The position numbers and the translations under genes were made by a program. Positions 38,643 to 47,247 of a DNA stretch of 64,000 nucleotides are shown here, piece after piece. Origin of the DNA: Trujillonella endophytica. GTDB taxonomy: Bacteria > Actinomycetota > Actinomycetes > Mycobacteriales > Geodermatophilaceae. The stretch is taken from NCBI RefSeq assembly GCF_900110555.1, contig NZ_FOEE01000009.1, forward strand, positions 143,243-207,242, written 5' to 3'. The stretch's first letter is position 1; every line of letters starts with the position of its first letter. The notes below the pieces were generated by a model. That model was not told where the DNA came from and made no database searches. It saw only the letters and a list, made by a program, of their open reading frames with translations.

Positions 38643-40448
38643 TCAGCGGACCGGGAACTCGGTGCTGGCGGTGATCGCGGTGAACTCGTCCAGGCGCACC
38701 GAGACGGCGAGCGTCCAGGTGCCGGCCGACGGGATGGCGGTGCCGTCACCGACGTAGTGGCCGGGTCCGGCCGGCTCCAGGTCGACGGCCAGCGGGCCGA
38801 TCTCCTGGCCGGGCTCGGTGAGGGTGACCCGGATGTCCTCGGGCTGCACCAGCCGCCCGCCCTCGTCGAAGAGGTAGACGTGCAGGGTGTTGGCCCCGGG
38901 CGCCGCCGGGTCCAGCGAGATCTGCACGGAGCCGGCCTCGCCGGCGGCGGACTGCAGCGGCAGGGTGACGTCGACCGGCTCGGACACCGTCGCGCGGGCC
39001 GGCGGGGTGCCGACGAGCACCGCCGACAGGGCCAGGACGACGACGCCCAGCGCCAGCTCGACGAGGACGGAGCGGCGCAGCAGCCCGCGCTCGGCGGCCG
39101 CCCCCTCCGCCAGGTCCTCCTCGCGGGCCGCCGCGGCGGACACCACCTCGGGCGACGGCTCCGGCTCCCCGCCGGCCGGCGCGGCGAACGCGTGCGCGGT
39201 CACCCGGCGGCGCGGCGTCCGGCTGCGGCGGATGCCGAGCCGCTGCTGAACCCACACCCGCGAGACGCCCGCCGCCGCCAGGAGGAGCGCGACGACGGCC
39301 AGCTTGGCCAGCAGCAGCCGCCCGTAGCCGGTGGAGAAGAGCGCGTCGGGCGAGCCGACCTCCCGCACCGCCTGCACGACGCCGGACACCACCAGGACGC
39401 CGACCGACGCGGCCGCCAGCCGGGAGTACCGCGGCAGCGCCGCGGCCAGCTCTGCGGCGGGCACCCCGTTCCGCAGCACGGCGCCCAGCAGCGCGGCGAG
39501 CCCGCCGAGCCACAGCGTCATGGCCGCCACGTGGGCGGTGGCGGCGAGCACGGCGATCGCCGGGTAGGGCCCGGCGACCGGGTGGCCGACGGCGGCTGTG
39601 GTGACCACCAGGCCGGCGGCGAGCAGGCCGGCGAGCACCAGCGCCGACGGCGCCGGGACCGTTCCCCGGCGCAGCCAGGGCAGCAGCAGCAGCGCCAGGC
39701 CGGCGGTCAGGGCCAGCCGCACCAGCAGCATGACGCCGATCTCGGAGCCGGCGGTGGCCGACAGCAGCGCGCCGTCGGTCACCGAGCCCAGCCCGGTCGC
39801 GGCCGCGTAGGGCCCCTGCAGGGCGAAGGTGAGCGCGGCGCCGACGCCGAGGGCCGCCAGCCCCACGGCGGTGAGCCGGCGCAGCAGGGCCGAGGCCCAG
39901 CCGCCGGGCCAGCACAGCGCGACCAGTGCGGGCACGCCGACGGCCAGCGCCAGGCCGGCGAAGCCGGTCCACCGGGCGGCCGGCAGCGCGACGGCGACGG
40001 CCGGGTCCGTGTCGTCCGCGGCGCCGGCCACGGAGGCGTCGACGAGTTCGCCGTCGCCGACCACGAAGGAGAAGGACCCGGCGATCGGGTGCGAGTCGGC
40101 CGAGATCACCCGGTAGGTGACCAGGTAGCCGCCCTCGCCCAGGCCGTCGCGCAGCGCGACGCTCACCGTGCGGTCGTCGACCTCGGCGGTGCCGGCGTCG
40201 ACGCGGCCGCCGGAGGCGTCCAGGACGCGGAGGTAACCGGCGCCCACCGAGACGCCCTCGCTGAAGTCCAGCGACACGCGCTCGGGAACGGCCGACAGCC
40301 GGGCGCCCTCCCCCGGGTCGGTGCCGACCAGCTCGGCGTGCGCCGCGGCGGGGCCGGCCGTGACGACGCCGGCGAGCAGCCAGCCCGCCAGCAGGAGCAG
40401 GAGGACGGCGGCGGGGCGGCGGGGACGGGGGCGGGCGGACGCGGTCAC
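38643..40448 (-). CDS. CopC-CopD fusion copper transport protein
   Basis: 601 residues. Signal helix (AAVLLLLLAGWLLAGVVTAG); CopC domain beginning AHAELVGTDPGEGARLSAVPERVSLDFSEGV with the N-terminal His copper ligand and VISADSHPIAGSFSFVV; then CopD with about eight transmembrane helices (WTGFAGLALAVGVPALVALCW ...), a loop at about residues 410-450, one further helix, and a C-terminal extracytoplasmic YtkA-like beta domain (SLDPAAPGANTLHVYLFDEGG). The start GTG overlaps the anti-sigma stop (GTGA). Imports or buffers periplasmic copper. Confidence 0.94.
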   Translation of the reverse strand: MTASARPRPRRPAAVLLLLLAGWLLAGVVTAGPAAAHAELVGTDPGEGARLSAVPERVSLDFSEGVSVGAGYLRVLDASGGRVDAGTAEVDDRTVSVALRDGLGEGGYLVTYRVISADSHPIAGSFSFVVGDGELVDASVAGAADDTDPAVAVALPAARWTGFAGLALAVGVPALVALCWPGGWASALLRRLTAVGLAALGVGAALTFALQGPYAAATGLGSVTDGALLSATAGSEIGVMLLVRLALTAGLALLLLPWLRRGTVPAPSALVLAGLLAAGLVVTTAAVGHPVAGPYPAIAVLAATAHVAAMTLWLGGLAALLGAVLRNGVPAAELAAALPRYSRLAAASVGVLVVSGVVQAVREVGSPDALFSTGYGRLLLAKLAVVALLLAAAGVSRVWVQQRLGIRRSRTPRRRVTAHAFAAPAGGEPEPSPEVVSAAAAREEDLAEGAAAERGLLRRSVLVELALGVVVLALSAVLVGTPPARATVSEPVDVTLPLQSAAGEAGSVQISLDPAAPGANTLHVYLFDEGGRLVQPEDIRVTLTEPGQEIGPLAVDLEPAGPGHYVGDGTAIPSAGTWTLAVSVRLDEFTAITASTEFPVR

Positions 40449-41086
40449 GCGGCCGCCCGCTCGGCGGCCAGCGCGGGCAGCGTGCGGCGGCGACTCCGCC
40501 ACGCCACGGCCGCCACCAGGCCGACGCCGGCCAGCAGGAGGACGTGGGCCACCGCCCGGTCACCGTGGACGTGCCCCGCGGTGAGGTCGCGCGCGGTGAG
40601 GACCGTGAGCAGCACCCCGAAGGTGCCGAGGAAGGGCAGCGCGCCGGCGGCCAGCCGCGGCGCCGCCGCCACCGCGACGAAGGCCGCGCCGACCGCCAGG
40701 TTCCAGGCCCCGGTCTCGTGGGCCATGTGCACCGGCGCGCTCATCGCGGCCGCGCCCATGACCAGCGCCGGCCAGGCGATCAGCGCCTGCGCGACGCCCA
40801 CGGCGAGCAGGGCCAGCCGCAGCGCCGAGGTCGCCAGCCGCGCTCGGGCCGCGGCGGCGCCACCGGGCAGCCGCGGCGGCAGGGCGGTCAGCACCGCCGT
40901 GGTGAGGTCGGGCACGGGCGGGGCGGGCGCCAGCCGCGCCCGCCGGGTCACCGCGGACGCCGCCGCGGCCCAGGACGCGCAGGCCGGGCAGCCGGCGAGG
41001 TGCGCGTCGAGCTCGACCGCCGGCACGCCGGGCGACTCGCCGTCGAGCCGGGCGGAGACCGCCTCGCGGATTGCGGGACACTGCAT
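40445..41086 (-). CDS. Zinc-finger anti-sigma factor with membrane domain
   Basis: 213 residues. The zf-HC2 motif LDAHLAGCPACASW (His-x3-Cys-x2-Cys) is near residues 27-40 after MQCPAIREAVSARLDGESPG. Four or five transmembrane helices follow (SALRLALLAVGVAQALIAWPALVMG ..., LAVGAAFVAVAA ...), a longer membrane part than typical RsrA-like factors; this part contains HMAHET and GHVHGDRAVAH, which might bind metal. Divergent from the ECF sigma gene. It is the first gene of the copper operon and begins directly at a candidate ECF promoter start site. Confidence 0.9.
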   Translation of the reverse strand: MQCPAIREAVSARLDGESPGVPAVELDAHLAGCPACASWAAAASAVTRRARLAPAPPVPDLTTAVLTALPPRLPGGAAAARARLATSALRLALLAVGVAQALIAWPALVMGAAAMSAPVHMAHETGAWNLAVGAAFVAVAAAPRLAAGALPFLGTFGVLLTVLTARDLTAGHVHGDRAVAHVLLLAGVGLVAAVAWRSRRRTLPALAAERAAA

Positions 41087-41093
41087 GGTGTCG

Positions 41094-41122
41094 TAGTCGT
41101 CCCCCGAGCCCCTGCGGTTCCC
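41094..41122 (-). promoter_or_regulatory. ECF-type promoter for the anti-sigma/copper operon, leaderless
   Basis: On the minus strand GGGAACC, 16 bases, CGACTA, then seven bases to the ATG at 41086. GGAAC-type -35 and CGTC/CGAC-type -10 elements are typical of ECF sigma factors, and the distance implies a leaderless transcript. Confidence 0.6.
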
Positions 41123-41161
41123 GGCCGGCTGTGTGACCTGGACGACGTCGGGAGCGGGGCG

Positions 41162-41716
41162 GTGGACGAGCTGGCGCGGTACGCGACCGCGGCCGTGGAG
41201 GGCGACGCCCTCGCCGCCGCGGCCCTGGTGCGCGCCACCCAGTCCGACGTGTGGCGGCTGTGCGCGGCCCTCGTCGACCGCGGCAGCGCCGACGACCTCA
41301 CCCAGGAGACCTACCTCCGGGCCTTCGGCGCGATGCACCGCTTCGCGGGGCGCTCCACGCTGCGCACCTGGCTGCTGGCGATCGCCCGCCGGGTGTGCGC
41401 CGACGCGCTCCGGTCCCGGCGGCGCCGTCGGCTGACCCTCGTCGGGGACGACGCCGTCCTGGAGGCACTGGACGACGCGGCGGACGGCCCGTCGGACCCC
41501 GTCGGCGAGAACGCGGCGGTGGGCGACCTGCTGGCCCGGCTGGGTCCGGAGCGGCGCGAGGCGTTCGTCCTCACCCAGCTGCTGGGACTCCCCTACGCGG
41601 AGGCGGCCGAGGTGGCCGGCTGCCCCGTCGGCACCATCCGCTCCCGCGTCGCCCGGGCGCGCAACGATCTCGTCACGGCCCTCGCTGCGGAGGAGGGCGA
41701 CGCGGCGCGCGGATGA
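41162..41716 (+). CDS. ECF-type RNA polymerase sigma factor
   Basis: 184 residues. Region 2: LCAALVDRGSADDLTQETYLRAFGAMHRFAGRSTLRTWLLAIARRVCADALRSRRRRR; region 4: ARLGPERREAFVLTQLLGLPYAEAAEVAGCPVGTIRSRVARARNDLV. Standard ECF length, resembling the SigC/SigK-like group often linked to copper or redox operons. GTG start with GGGAG about eight bases upstream. Divergent from its zinc-finger anti-sigma, whose promoter region carries a GGGAACC-type site, consistent with autoregulation. Confidence 0.93.
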   Translation: MDELARYATAAVEGDALAAAALVRATQSDVWRLCAALVDRGSADDLTQETYLRAFGAMHRFAGRSTLRTWLLAIARRVCADALRSRRRRRLTLVGDDAVLEALDDAADGPSDPVGENAAVGDLLARLGPERREAFVLTQLLGLPYAEAAEVAGCPVGTIRSRVARARNDLVTALAAEEGDAARG

Positions 41717-41823
41717 CGGCGCGGTGAACGGCGCGCAAACGGGGCACCTATGCTGCCCGACGGCCGTGCGCCCGCTCCTGACGGATCGGACGTCCGGGGA
41801 CCCACTGCCGACCGGAGCGACAC

Positions 41824-42441
41824 GTGCCCTTCAGTCTCACGCCCAAGGACTCGAGCTTCTTCCCCCTGTTCACCGCTTCCGCGGAGAACCTGGTGGCCGC
41901 GACCGACGTCCTGAGCGAGTTCATCAACGACCACGCCCGCCGCGACGAGCTGGCCGCGCAACTGCGCGAGCTGGAGCACGTCGGCGACCAGGCCACGCAC
42001 GCGATCTTCCGGCAGCTCAACTCGAGCTTCGTGACGCCGTTCGACCGCGACGACATCTACAACCTCGCCAGCTACCTCGACGACGTCATGGACGCCATCG
42101 AGGCCGCTGCCGACCTGGTGGTGCTGACCGGGCTGGGCACGCTGCCGGCCGAGATGCACCAGCAGACCGCCCTGCTGCAGCGGGCCGCGCAGACGACCGC
42201 GGAGGCGATGCCGCGGCTGCGCACGATGAAGGGCCTGTCCGAGTACTGGATCGAGGTCAACCGGATCGAGAACGAGGCCGACAAGCTCTACCGCCGGCTG
42301 CTCTCGCGCCTCTACAGCGGCGAGTTCGACGCCCTGGAGATCCTGAAGCTCAAGGAGGTCGCCGACCAGCTCGAGGAGGCCGCCGACCACTTCGAGCACG
42401 TGGCCAACGTCGTCGAGACCATCACGGTCAAGGAGTCCTAG
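41824..42441 (+). CDS. DUF47 (PhoU-like) phosphate transport regulator
   Basis: 205 residues, all-helical PhoU-like: MPFSLTPKDSSFFPLFTASAENLVAATDVLSEF, RELEHVGDQATHAIFRQLNSSFVTPFDRDDIYNLASYLDDVMDAIEAAADLV and the metal-binding-type repeat VNRIENEADKLYRRLL ... VADQLEEAADHFEHVANVVETI. DUF47 proteins pair with PiT transporters; the pitA gene follows after 19 bases. GTG start with GGAG seven bases upstream. A TATGCT -10 lies 70 bases upstream. One PHO-box-like half-site (GTTCACCGCGC, minus strand) precedes it but has no convincing partner. Confidence 0.93.
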   Translation: MPFSLTPKDSSFFPLFTASAENLVAATDVLSEFINDHARRDELAAQLRELEHVGDQATHAIFRQLNSSFVTPFDRDDIYNLASYLDDVMDAIEAAADLVVLTGLGTLPAEMHQQTALLQRAAQTTAEAMPRLRTMKGLSEYWIEVNRIENEADKLYRRLLSRLYSGEFDALEILKLKEVADQLEEAADHFEHVANVVETITVKES

Positions 42442-42460
42442 GCCCGATGGGTCCCTGCTG

Positions 42461-43477
42461 ATGGACGCCGCCTTCCTGGCCCTCGTCGTCATCGTCCTGG
42501 TCGCCCTGGCCTTCGACTACACCAACGGTTTCCACGACGCGGCGAACGCCATCGCGGTCGCCGTCTCCACCAAGGCCCTGACCCCGCGGGTGGCCCTGGC
42601 GCTGGCCGCGGTGATGAACCTCGTCGGCGCCCTGCTCTCCACCGAGGTGGCCAAGACGGTCGGGGCGGGGATCATCGACGCCCCGGAGGGCGACGACGGC
42701 CTGCGGATCGTGTTCGCCGCCCTCATCGGGGCGATCGTGTGGAACCTGATCACCTGGTACTTCGGGCTGCCGTCCTCGTCGTCGCACGCGCTCATCGGCG
42801 GCCTGGTCGGCGCGGCGCTCGCCGCGGCGCACAGCGTGCAGTGGATGGGGATCCTCGACAAGGTCGTCATCCCGATGGTCCTCGCGCCGCTGATCGGCTT
42901 CGGGCTGGGCTACCTGTTCATGCTGGCGATCCTCTGGACCTTCCGCGGCGCCCACGTCAGCCGCGCCAACCGGGGTTTCCGCTACGCGCAGATCGTCAGC
43001 TCGGCGACGATGGCGCTGGGGCACGGCCTGCAGGACGCGCAGAAGACCATGGGCGTGATCACCCTGGCGCTCTACACCTCCGGCGAGCTCACCGCGAACT
43101 CCAGCGGCGACTTCGAGGTGCCGCTCTGGGTGGTCCTCGCCGCCGCGCTGGCGATCAGCGCCGGCACCTACGCGGGCGGCTTCCGCATCATGCGCACCCT
43201 GGGCCGGCGGATCATCCAGCTGACCCCGGCGGGCGGGTTCTCCGCGCAGACCGTCGCCTCCGGCGTGATGGTGACGACGGCGACGGTGTTCGCCGTGCCG
43301 GTGTCGACCACGCACATCACCACCACGTCGATCATGGGCGTGGGCGCCACCCGGCGGCTGTCGGCGGTCCGCTGGGGCGTCGCCCGCAGCATCATGGTGG
43401 CCTGGGTCGTCACGCTGCCGGCGGCCGGGGCGGTCGCCGCGCTGGTGTACTTCGCCACCGACGCCGTCACCGGCTGA
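42461..43477 (+). CDS. pit: Inorganic phosphate transporter, PiT family
   Basis: 338 residues with about ten transmembrane helices. The duplicated PiT signatures are present: FDYTNGFHDAANAIAVAVSTKALTP in the N-terminal half and SSATMALGHGLQDAQKTMGVITLAL in the C-terminal half; the VPVSTTHITTTSIMGVGATRR segment is also typical. A low-affinity metal-phosphate/proton symporter. Second gene after DUF47; the two are a known functional pair. Confidence 0.95.
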   Translation: MDAAFLALVVIVLVALAFDYTNGFHDAANAIAVAVSTKALTPRVALALAAVMNLVGALLSTEVAKTVGAGIIDAPEGDDGLRIVFAALIGAIVWNLITWYFGLPSSSSHALIGGLVGAALAAAHSVQWMGILDKVVIPMVLAPLIGFGLGYLFMLAILWTFRGAHVSRANRGFRYAQIVSSATMALGHGLQDAQKTMGVITLALYTSGELTANSSGDFEVPLWVVLAAALAISAGTYAGGFRIMRTLGRRIIQLTPAGGFSAQTVASGVMVTTATVFAVPVSTTHITTTSIMGVGATRRLSAVRWGVARSIMVAWVVTLPAAGAVAALVYFATDAVTG

Positions 43478-43484
43478 CCGGGCC

Positions 43485-44924
43485 GTGCCGGCAGGCGCGG
43501 GCCCGGCCCGGCCGGGGGACGCGGACCCCGGCGGCGGCGTCGCGCTGGGCACCCCCCGGGGGCGCCGCCTGATCGCCGCCACCGTGCTGGCGTCGGGGAT
43601 GGCGCTGCTGGACGCCTCGGCGGTCAACGTCGCCCTCCCCGCCATCGGCGACGACCTGGACGCCTCCCTGTCCGGTCTGCAGTGGACCGTGACCGGCTAC
43701 ACCCTCGCCCTCGCCGCGCTGGTGCTGCTCGGCGGCTCGCTGGGCGACCGGTTCGGCCGGCGCCGCGTGTTCCTCGTCGGCGTCGCCTGGTTCGCGGTGG
43801 CGTCGCTGCTGTGCGGGCTGGCCCAGGACACCGGACAGCTCGTGGGCGCGCGGGTGGTGCAGGGCGTCGGCGCGGCCCTGCTGACCCCGGGCAGCCTCTC
43901 GCTGATCCAGGCCTCGGTGCGGCCCGCGGACCGGGCCCGCGCCATCGGGTTGTGGTCGGGCCTCGGCGGGATCGCCGGCCTGGCCGGCCCGTTCCTCGGC
44001 GGGGTGCTGGTCGACGCGGTCAGCTGGCGGCTGGTCTTCCTGCTCAACGTGCCGGTCGCGGTGGTCGTGCTCGTCGTCGCCTCGCGCCACGTGCCCGAGA
44101 GCCGGGCCGCTGCCCGGCCCGGCCGCTTCGACGTCGCCGGGGCAGCGATCGGCGCCCTCGCCCTGGGCGCGGTCACCCACGCGCTCATCCGGGCCGGGGA
44201 TCCGGCCGCGGGCGTGGAGGTCGTCGTGTGGGGGACGGCGGGGCTGCTGGCCGGGGCGGGGTTCGTCGTCCGTGAGCGGCGGGCGACCGCGCCGCTGCTG
44301 CCCCTGCGGCTGTTCGCCGACCGGCAGTTCACGGGGGCGAACCTGACCACCCTCGCGGTCTACGGCGGCCTCGGCGGGGTGCTGCTGTTCCTGGTCCTGC
44401 AGCTGCAGACGGTGCTCGGCTACGACGCGACGGCGGCCGGGGCCGCGATGCTGCCCTCGATCGCGATGATCACCCTCCTGTCCTCGCGGGCCGGCGCCCT
44501 CGCGGCCCGCATCGGGCCCCGGCGGCCGATGACCGCCGGCCCCCTGATCGCGGCCGCCGGCACCGCCTGGCTCGCCACCGTCGACGGTCGCCAGCCCTAC
44601 GCCCTCGACGTCCTGCCCGGGTCGCTGCTGCTGGGCCTGGGGATGGCGGCGACCGTCGCCCCCCTGACCGCGACGGTGCTGGCCGCGGCCCCCGACTCGC
44701 TGACCGGCGCCGCCAGCGGGGTGAACAACGCCGTGGCCCGCGCGGCGCAGCTGCTCGCCGTCGCCGCCCTGCCGGTGGCGGTCGGGCTCGGCGGCAGCGA
44801 CTACGCCGATCCGGTGACCTTCGCCACTGCCCACCGGACCGCGATGCTGGCCGGCGCCGCCCTGTTCGCGGTCGGCGGGGCGCTGGCCTGGGCCACCGTC
44901 CGCGACGACGTCCTGCGGTCCTGA
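43485..44924 (+). CDS. MFS transporter, DHA2 (14-TM drug exporter) family
   Basis: 479 residues. Typical EmrB/QacA-type start LIAATVLASGMALLDASAVNVALPAIGDDL, SLSGLQWTVTGYTLALAALVLLGGSLGDRFGRRRVF (motif A), VQGVGAALLTPGSLSLI, GLAGPFLGGVLVDAVSWRLVFLLNVPV (motif C). Fourteen helices are expected. Exports hydrophobic or cationic compounds with proton antiport; substrate unknown. GTG start eight bases after the Pit stop but without a good ribosome site, so translation may be coupled to the Pit gene. Confidence 0.93.
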   Translation: MPAGAGPARPGDADPGGGVALGTPRGRRLIAATVLASGMALLDASAVNVALPAIGDDLDASLSGLQWTVTGYTLALAALVLLGGSLGDRFGRRRVFLVGVAWFAVASLLCGLAQDTGQLVGARVVQGVGAALLTPGSLSLIQASVRPADRARAIGLWSGLGGIAGLAGPFLGGVLVDAVSWRLVFLLNVPVAVVVLVVASRHVPESRAAARPGRFDVAGAAIGALALGAVTHALIRAGDPAAGVEVVVWGTAGLLAGAGFVVRERRATAPLLPLRLFADRQFTGANLTTLAVYGGLGGVLLFLVLQLQTVLGYDATAAGAAMLPSIAMITLLSSRAGALAARIGPRRPMTAGPLIAAAGTAWLATVDGRQPYALDVLPGSLLLGLGMAATVAPLTATVLAAAPDSLTGAASGVNNAVARAAQLLAVAALPVAVGLGGSDYADPVTFATAHRTAMLAGAALFAVGGALAWATVRDDVLRS

Positions 44925-44976
44925 CGGGGAATCCTCCCACCTGGTGGAACAGGACTGGCGTATGTCGACCGTTCTG

Positions 44977-45075
44977 GTGGACATTGACGTCGTGGCGGCG
45001 ACGGCGGTGCTCCTGGTGGGGCGGATCCACGTCGACCTGCTGCGCGTCTGCGCCGCACGCTGTCCGGGCTGCTGA
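44977..45075 (+). CDS. Cysteine-rich leader peptide of the sulfur-exporter gene
   Basis: 32 codons from GTG at 44977 (37 from ATG at 44962) ending GRIHVDLLRVCAARCPGC-stop. The pattern H(V/I)DLLRV followed by a run of Cys codons at the very end is the actinobacterial leader-peptide family found before sulfate/cysteine genes, where ribosome stalling on Cys codons senses cysteine (cysteine-responsive attenuation). The last eight codons hold three Cys. GC-rich stem-forming DNA follows (e.g. CGCGC-ccgt-GCGCG near 45133), as needed for such control. TATGTC at 44961-44966 may be the -10. Confidence 0.7.
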   Translation: MDIDVVAATAVLLVGRIHVDLLRVCAARCPGC

Positions 45076-45173
45076 CCTCCCGCGCCCGAGCGCGCACCCG
45101 CCCGTCCTGAACCCCCGCGTCGCCGCGCGCCCGTGCGCGCCCGCGGGCCGGCACCCCGGAGTCCTGGCCCCTC

Positions 45174-46169
45174 ATGAAGACCCTGATCCTGCTGGCCCTC
45201 GCGGGCCTCGGTGCGCAGCTCGTGGACGGCAGCCTGGGCATGGCCTACGGCGTCACGTCCTCGACGCTGCTGCTGGCCATCGGCACGAACCCGGCCGCGG
45301 CGTCGGCGACGGTCCACCTGGCGGAGATCGGCACGACGCTGATGTCCGGCGTCGCGCACTGGAAGTTCGGCAACGTCGACTGGCGCGTCGTGCTCAAGAT
45401 CGGCGTCCCCGGGGCGGTCGGGGCGTTCGCCGGGGCGACCGTGCTGTCCAACCTCTCCACCGCGGTGGCGGCGCCGGTCATGTCGCTGATCCTGCTGTCG
45501 CTCGGCGTCTACCTGCTGGTGCGCTTCACGCTGCGCGGCATCGACCGGCGCCACCTCGGCAAGCCGATGCGCAAGCGCTTCCTCGGCCCGCTGGGCCTGG
45601 TCGCGGGCTTCGTCGACGCCACGGGCGGCGGCGGATGGGGCCCGGTCGGCACGCCCGCGATCCTCGCCAGCGGCCGGATGGAGCCGCGCAAGGTCATCGG
45701 CTCGATCGACACGTCGGAGTTCCTGGTCGCGGTCGCCGCCAGCCTCGGGTTCCTGGTCGCGCTCGGGTCCCAGGGGATCGACTTCGGCTGGGTGGTCGCC
45801 CTGCTCATCGGCGGCATGGTCGCCGCGCCGATCGCGGCCTGGCTGGTCCGCCACGTCCCGCCGCGACTGCTCGGTTCCCTGGTCGGCGGCATGATCATCG
45901 CCACCAACAGCCGGACCCTGCTGCGCAGCGACTGGATCGACGCCCCGGACGCCGTCCGCAACGCGGTCTACGCGCTGGTCTACGTGGTGTGGGCCGCCGC
46001 CGTCGTCTGGTCCTACCTCCAGTACCGCAAGGACCGCACGCAGGAGTCCGCCGACGCCGTCTCCGCCCACGCCGCGCTGCTGGCCGAGCCCGCCCCGGCC
46101 GACGCCGCGACCGTCCCCGATCCGGAGCGGCAGCTCACCGGGGGCCGGCCGAGCGCGCCGACCGACTGA
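45174..46169 (+). CDS. Sulfite exporter TauE/SafE family membrane protein
   Basis: 331 residues with eight or so helices and two TauE/SafE half-repeats: LGAQLVDGSLGMAYGVTSSTLLLAIGTNPAAASATVHLAEIGTTLMSG and GLVAGFVDATGGGGWGPVGTPAILASGRMEPRKVIGSIDTSEFLVAVAAS. These segments form the substrate path in family members, which export sulfite, sulfoacetate or related anions. The hydrophilic C-terminus is about 50 residues. The Cys-codon leader 100 bases upstream links its expression to cysteine supply, which suggests a sulfur anion as substrate. ATG with only a weak, distant GGAG. Confidence 0.93.
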   Translation: MKTLILLALAGLGAQLVDGSLGMAYGVTSSTLLLAIGTNPAAASATVHLAEIGTTLMSGVAHWKFGNVDWRVVLKIGVPGAVGAFAGATVLSNLSTAVAAPVMSLILLSLGVYLLVRFTLRGIDRRHLGKPMRKRFLGPLGLVAGFVDATGGGGWGPVGTPAILASGRMEPRKVIGSIDTSEFLVAVAASLGFLVALGSQGIDFGWVVALLIGGMVAAPIAAWLVRHVPPRLLGSLVGGMIIATNSRTLLRSDWIDAPDAVRNAVYALVYVVWAAAVVWSYLQYRKDRTQESADAVSAHAALLAEPAPADAATVPDPERQLTGGRPSAPTD

Positions 46170-46181
46170 GGGTCGGCCGCC

Positions 46182-46197
46182 GACCGCCCGGGCGGTC
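46182..46197. terminator. Bidirectional terminator between convergent genes
   Basis: The 16-bp perfect palindrome GACCGCCCGGGCGGTC lies between the TauE stop and the SDR stop and overlaps the latter. Confidence 0.5.
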
Positions 46198-47173
46198 AGT
46201 GGCCGGCGAGCAGCCGCGCCTCCCGGCCGGGGTCCAGGCCGGGGCGGGGCCGCCCGTGCGGGGGCGCCGGCAGCTCCCCCGCGTCGCGCAGCCAGGCCCA
46301 GGTGTCGGCGACGGACTCCCGCACCGGCCGGACGGGGAGGCCGAGCCGGCGCGCGCGCGTGGTGTCGACGGCCCAGGCGGTCGCCGCGACGTCCTGCGGC
46401 AGCCACAGCGGCAGGTCCTGCCAGGGCTCGACGCCCGCGGCCAGCAGTTCCTCCTCCGGCACGGGCACGAGAGCGGCATCGCTGCCGGTCACCTCGCGGC
46501 ACACCGCCAGCAACCCGCCCAGTGTCGTCATGCCGACCGGGCCGGTCGCGGTGACCGGGCCGCCGACCCCGCGCTCGGCCATCTCGACCAGCCAGCCGGC
46601 CAGATCGCGGGCGTCCACCACCGCCAGCGGCTGCTCGAGGGCGTCCGGCACCGCGACCCGCCCGCCGCGCGCGATGCGCCGCAGCCACCAGCCGAGCCGG
46701 TCCACGGTGTCGTGCGGGCCGACGATCAGGCCCGCACGGGCGGTCAGGAAGCGGTCGCCGAGGACCGCGCCCAGCTCCCGCTCCGCCGCCGCCTTGATCG
46801 GGCCGTACTCGTCGTCGTCGGTCTGCCAGACCGGGTCGTCCTCGCTCCGGACCGGACCCGGCGGCCAGTTCCGGTAGGCGTTGAGGCTGCTGACGAAGGC
46901 GTACCCGCGGACGTCGCCCAGGACGGCCGCCGCGTGCCGGGCCGCGGCCCGGGATTGGCACGAGGTGTCGACGACGAGCTCCGGCCGCCACTCCCCCAGC
47001 GCGGCGGGCAGCACGCCGGGGTCGTCACGGTCCCCGTGCAGGGCGCGGACGCCGTCCGGAGGGGAGCCGGTGACGCCGCGGGTGAACGTCGCCACGTCGT
47101 GGCCGCGCGCGAGGGCCGCCGCGACCACGTGACGGCCGAGGAAGAGGGTGCCGCCGAGGACGAGGAGTCGCAT
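46196..47173 (-). CDS. NAD-dependent epimerase/dehydratase (extended SDR) family protein
   Basis: 325 residues. Rossmann motif MRLLVLGGTLFLGRHVVAAALARGHDVATFTRG (GGTxFLGR variant of the GxxGxxG motif). Catalytic site atypical: VVDTSCQSRAA, FVSSLNAYRNWPPG and DEYGPIKAAAERE (Tyr-x3-Lys in YGPIK). It resembles the chloroplast-RNA-binding/isoflavone-reductase-like 'reductase' SDRs that are common in actinobacteria; substrate unknown. Confidence 0.88.
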   Translation of the reverse strand: MRLLVLGGTLFLGRHVVAAALARGHDVATFTRGVTGSPPDGVRALHGDRDDPGVLPAALGEWRPELVVDTSCQSRAAARHAAAVLGDVRGYAFVSSLNAYRNWPPGPVRSEDDPVWQTDDDEYGPIKAAAERELGAVLGDRFLTARAGLIVGPHDTVDRLGWWLRRIARGGRVAVPDALEQPLAVVDARDLAGWLVEMAERGVGGPVTATGPVGMTTLGGLLAVCREVTGSDAALVPVPEEELLAAGVEPWQDLPLWLPQDVAATAWAVDTTRARRLGLPVRPVRESVADTWAWLRDAGELPAPPHGRPRPGLDPGREARLLAGH

Positions 47174-47247
47174 GCCGCCCAGCTCAGCGGACCCGCTCGG
47201 CCGACGTCCAGGCGGTTCGCCGACGGCGCACCGCAGCCCGGGAGGCG

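Noticed and set aside
41724..41823. PHO box upstream of the DUF47-Pit operon
   Set aside because: Only one good half-site (GTTCACCGCGC, minus strand) is visible; the adjacent 11-mer deviates at the key CA positions.
43467..46991. Long minus-strand open frame (about 1170 residues)
   Set aside because: It is the shadow of the MFS, TauE and SDR genes. The translation is low complexity without any recognisable domain.
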